Source of the DNA: Anaerolineales bacterium UBA6055
GTDB taxonomy: Bacteria; Chloroflexota; Anaerolineae; Aggregatilineales; Phototrophicaceae
Assembly (NCBI GenBank): GCA_002428985.1
Contig: DIYL01000062.1
Coordinates: 266,851-330,850, forward strand
Reading direction: 5' to 3'
DNA length: 64,000 bases
Each line of letters opens with the position of its first letter. The stretch's first letter is position 1. Positions 62,528 through 64,000 of the stretch are shown here, piece by piece. Both the position numbers and the translations under genes were made by a program. Below the pieces are notes generated by a model. The model saw nothing but the letters and a program-made list of their open reading frames with translations, did not search any database and was not told the origin of the DNA.

Positions 62528-64000
62528 TTATGGAAATACGAATGTTACTTCGTTACCTTCCGCATCAAGACCAACAATTTCATATTGACCATCAACAGGG
62601 GTATCAACGTTAACATACATTGGCGTTACCATGTAGCCCGGTAACATACCAATGATTTTCGCACGCCCTTTTTCTGCAGTACCCGCAGGGCGTGGAAGAT
62701 GAACTTCTACCCGTTTCTGTGTTGGGTTATTCGGCCAGAAAATGGAGATTTGCTCTCCTGCTGGGATGAAGAAGTCTTGGCTGTTACTACGGATTGTGAT
62801 GTCTTCTGGATTAACAGCATAACCATAAATGATTTTACCGTCATCACTGACACCGGTTACATAGTAGTCCCAATTTCTGTCTTGGTTCAAGCCAATATTG
62901 TGCCAAACTTGTCCCATTTGGGGCTGATTATCAGCTACGCCACTAGCATGTTTGCGAACAGGTTGGATTCCACCACTGGTTGAAATTTCCCAAGCACCTG
63001 GGTTTCCGTTGAACAAATAGCCAACAAGAATATCCGTTGCTCTCGTGATACTATCACTGTAGGTCAACGGTGCACAATCAACCAATTCACCGAGGTTTTG
63101 TTCGTAGAATTCAGCGAGTAAGCTACCGCCAAATGTGAGGCCACAGCTCTCTACCAAGTTGATATAGCCTTGGTCGAAGATGAGACCTGCATCGACGGAG
63201 TTGATGACATCGCTACCACGGTCTGCACTGAAGCTATCGGTTGTACCGTCGCCTTTGGCATCGCTATCTTGGGTGTCGTCACCTTGGTTGCGTGCGGTGA
63301 AGTTTGCATTATTAGGTAGGTGGAACTTGAGTTTTAGTGAACGATTAGATGGAACACCCTCGATCACCGCAATACCATTTACACCTGTTGTCCCTAACAA
63401 TGGTGGATCAAACGAGTTACCATTTGTTTCAATGACTTCGACAGTAACACCAGCAACACTTTGGCCGTTTTCGCTGCCATTTTGTTTGCCGTCACCATTT
63501 ACGTCCCACCAGACACGCGCTTCAACAGTACCGAGATCCCAGATACCTGCATCAATTTGTCTGATAGTTTGGTTACCACGGGTCGCACTGAAGCTATCGG
63601 TTGTACCATCGCCTTTGGCGTCGCTGTCTTGATCTTCGTTGCCAAGGTTACGTAGAGTGAACTTACGATCTGTATCTGGATCAGTGAACATTAATTTGAA
63701 TGGACGGTTGGTCGGAATGTTGTCGATTACGGCAATACCGTTTTCATCAGTTGCAACTTCGTCTGTACCAGGAATCTGTGTAACACCATCGGTTTCAACA
63801 GCTTTGACAAGTACGCCTTCGAGATTCGCACCATTTTCGCTACCGTTTTGTTTACCGTCGCCATTACGATCATCCCATACACGCGCTTCTACTGTAGCTA
63901 AGCTCCAGATACCAGCATCAATTTGATTGATGGTTTGGCTACCACGCGTTGCAGTAAAGCTATCGGTTGTACCATCACCTTTGGCATCACTATCTTGATC
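62528..64000 (-). CDS. SdrD-B-repeat surface protein (5' end beyond window)
   Basis: An open frame of 491 codons enters from the right edge on the minus strand. It carries tandem SdrD-B (Cna-B-like) beta-sandwich repeats of 120-122 residues, each with the calcium-loop-type DVNGDGKQNGSENG or DRNGDGKQNGSENG and DSDAKGDGTTDSF. Two full repeats and part of a third are visible. A C-terminal unique region follows (VESCGLTFGGSLLAEFYEQNL...VTFVFP). No LPxTG sorting signal is seen at the C-terminus. It is probably exported and surface-located, as an adhesin or structural stalk. The true start and signal peptide lie outside the window. Confidence 0.87.
   Translation of the reverse strand, partial: DQDSDAKGDGTTDSFTATRGSQTINQIDAGIWSLATVEARVWDDRNGDGKQNGSENGANLEGVLVKAVETDGVTQIPGTDEVATDENGIAVIDNIPTNRPFKLMFTDPDTDRKFTLRNLGNEDQDSDAKGDGTTDSFSATRGNQTIRQIDAGIWDLGTVEARVWWDVNGDGKQNGSENGQSVAGVTVEVIETNGNSFDPPLLGTTGVNGIAVIEGVPSNRSLKLKFHLPNNANFTARNQGDDTQDSDAKGDGTTDSFSADRGSDVINSVDAGLIFDQGYINLVESCGLTFGGSLLAEFYEQNLGELVDCAPLTYSDSITRATDILVGYLFNGNPGAWEISTSGGIQPVRKHASGVADNQPQMGQVWHNIGLNQDRNWDYYVTGVSDDGKIIYGYAVNPEDITIRSNSQDFFIPAGEQISIFWPNNPTQKRVEVHLPRPAGTAEKGRAKIIGMLPGYMVTPMYVNVDTPVDGQYEIVGLDAEGNEVTFVFP
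63171..64000 (-). repeat. Tandem DNA-level repeats encoding SdrD-B modules
   Basis: The block around AAGCTATCGGTTGTACC recurs at 63231, 63591 and 63957 (spacings 360 and 366 bp) with only a few mismatches over about 40 bp. The high DNA identity suggests recent duplication or gene conversion among the modules. Confidence 0.8.

Noticed and set aside
63180..63632. 150-codon plus-strand frame
   Set aside because: It lies antisense to the SdrD-B repeats and owes its length to repeat structure; the composition (Ser/Pro-rich shadow) is not protein-like.
63171..64000. Possible CRISPR array because of regular repeats
   Set aside because: The repeats are 360-366 bp apart, are in frame and encode beta-sandwich modules.
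1..64000. tRNA, rRNA, insertion sequences, integrase or prophage genes
   Set aside because: I looked for cloverleaf-like intergenic segments and transposase/integrase motifs and saw none; intergenic gaps are all below about 230 nt.

Overview
The window is bacterial chromosomal DNA of moderate-to-low GC, densely coded, with no rRNA, tRNA, insertion sequence, prophage or CRISPR array that I could find. The gene style suggests a Chloroflexota (Anaerolineae-like) bacterium: a kinase-nSTAND-WD40 giant protein, many Gfo/Idh/MocA oxidoreductases, SdrD-type and PPC-type secreted repeat proteins, a multi-PAS cytosolic histidine kinase, and GTAGGG palindromic intergenic repeats. That assignment is inference; no phylogenetic marker gene is present.

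Region A (1-22941) is a divergent catabolic island built around a GntR/FCD regulator at about 9.5 kb. Leftward run two DUF4438 paralogues, a VOC protein, an Ldh-family dehydrogenase, a short aminotransferase-like protein lacking the PLP lysine, an intact aminotransferase, an M20 hydrolase, a hydantoinase/allantoinase-family amidohydrolase and an M14 carboxypeptidase cut by the window edge. Rightward run the regulator, an epimerase, two Gfo/Idh/MocA oxidoreductases, a Dpp-like ABC importer without ATPases, an unrecognised barrel-like protein, a second aminotransferase, an SDR, a cytosolic sugar-binding-fold protein and an M20 dipeptidase. A plausible but unproven reading is import and breakdown of a peptide-like or cyclic ureide/amide compound to amino acids, then keto acids, then hydroxy acids. 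The regulator has a clear promoter followed by a perfect 14-bp palindrome.

Region B (22942-37880) carries signalling and surface functions: an orphan multi-PAS histidine kinase, an MBL-fold hydrolase, a GT2-like glycosyltransferase, a 1562-residue Ser/Thr kinase-nSTAND1-TM-WD40 protein, a MATE exporter, a leftward operon (PPC-repeat secreted protein, vanadium-haloperoxidase/PAP2-like protein, GIY-YIG-like nuclease), and a SAM methyltransferase.

Region C (38009-42849) is a molybdenum-hydroxylase maturation set: MoxR ATPase, CoxE-like vWA protein, XdhC, molybdopterin-binding protein and MocA-like nucleotidyltransferase. No hydroxylase structural genes are in the window. Two membrane proteins follow.

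Region D (44575-56554) is a six-gene operon with the gene order of the E. coli yehI-L-M-P-Q locus: DUF4132, MoxR AAA+, DUF5682, vWA, SWIM, and then a second DUF4132 paralogue closing the cluster. It is a strong candidate for a poorly understood MoxR-vWA system.

Region E (56727-61057) has a ROK-family sugar kinase fused in frame to a radical-SAM glycyl-radical activase, followed 2 nt later by a glycyl radical enzyme. This is the most unusual architecture in the window. Region F (61065-64000) holds a leucine-rich-repeat gene broken by one extra base and the 3' part of a large SdrD-B-repeat surface protein that runs off the right edge.
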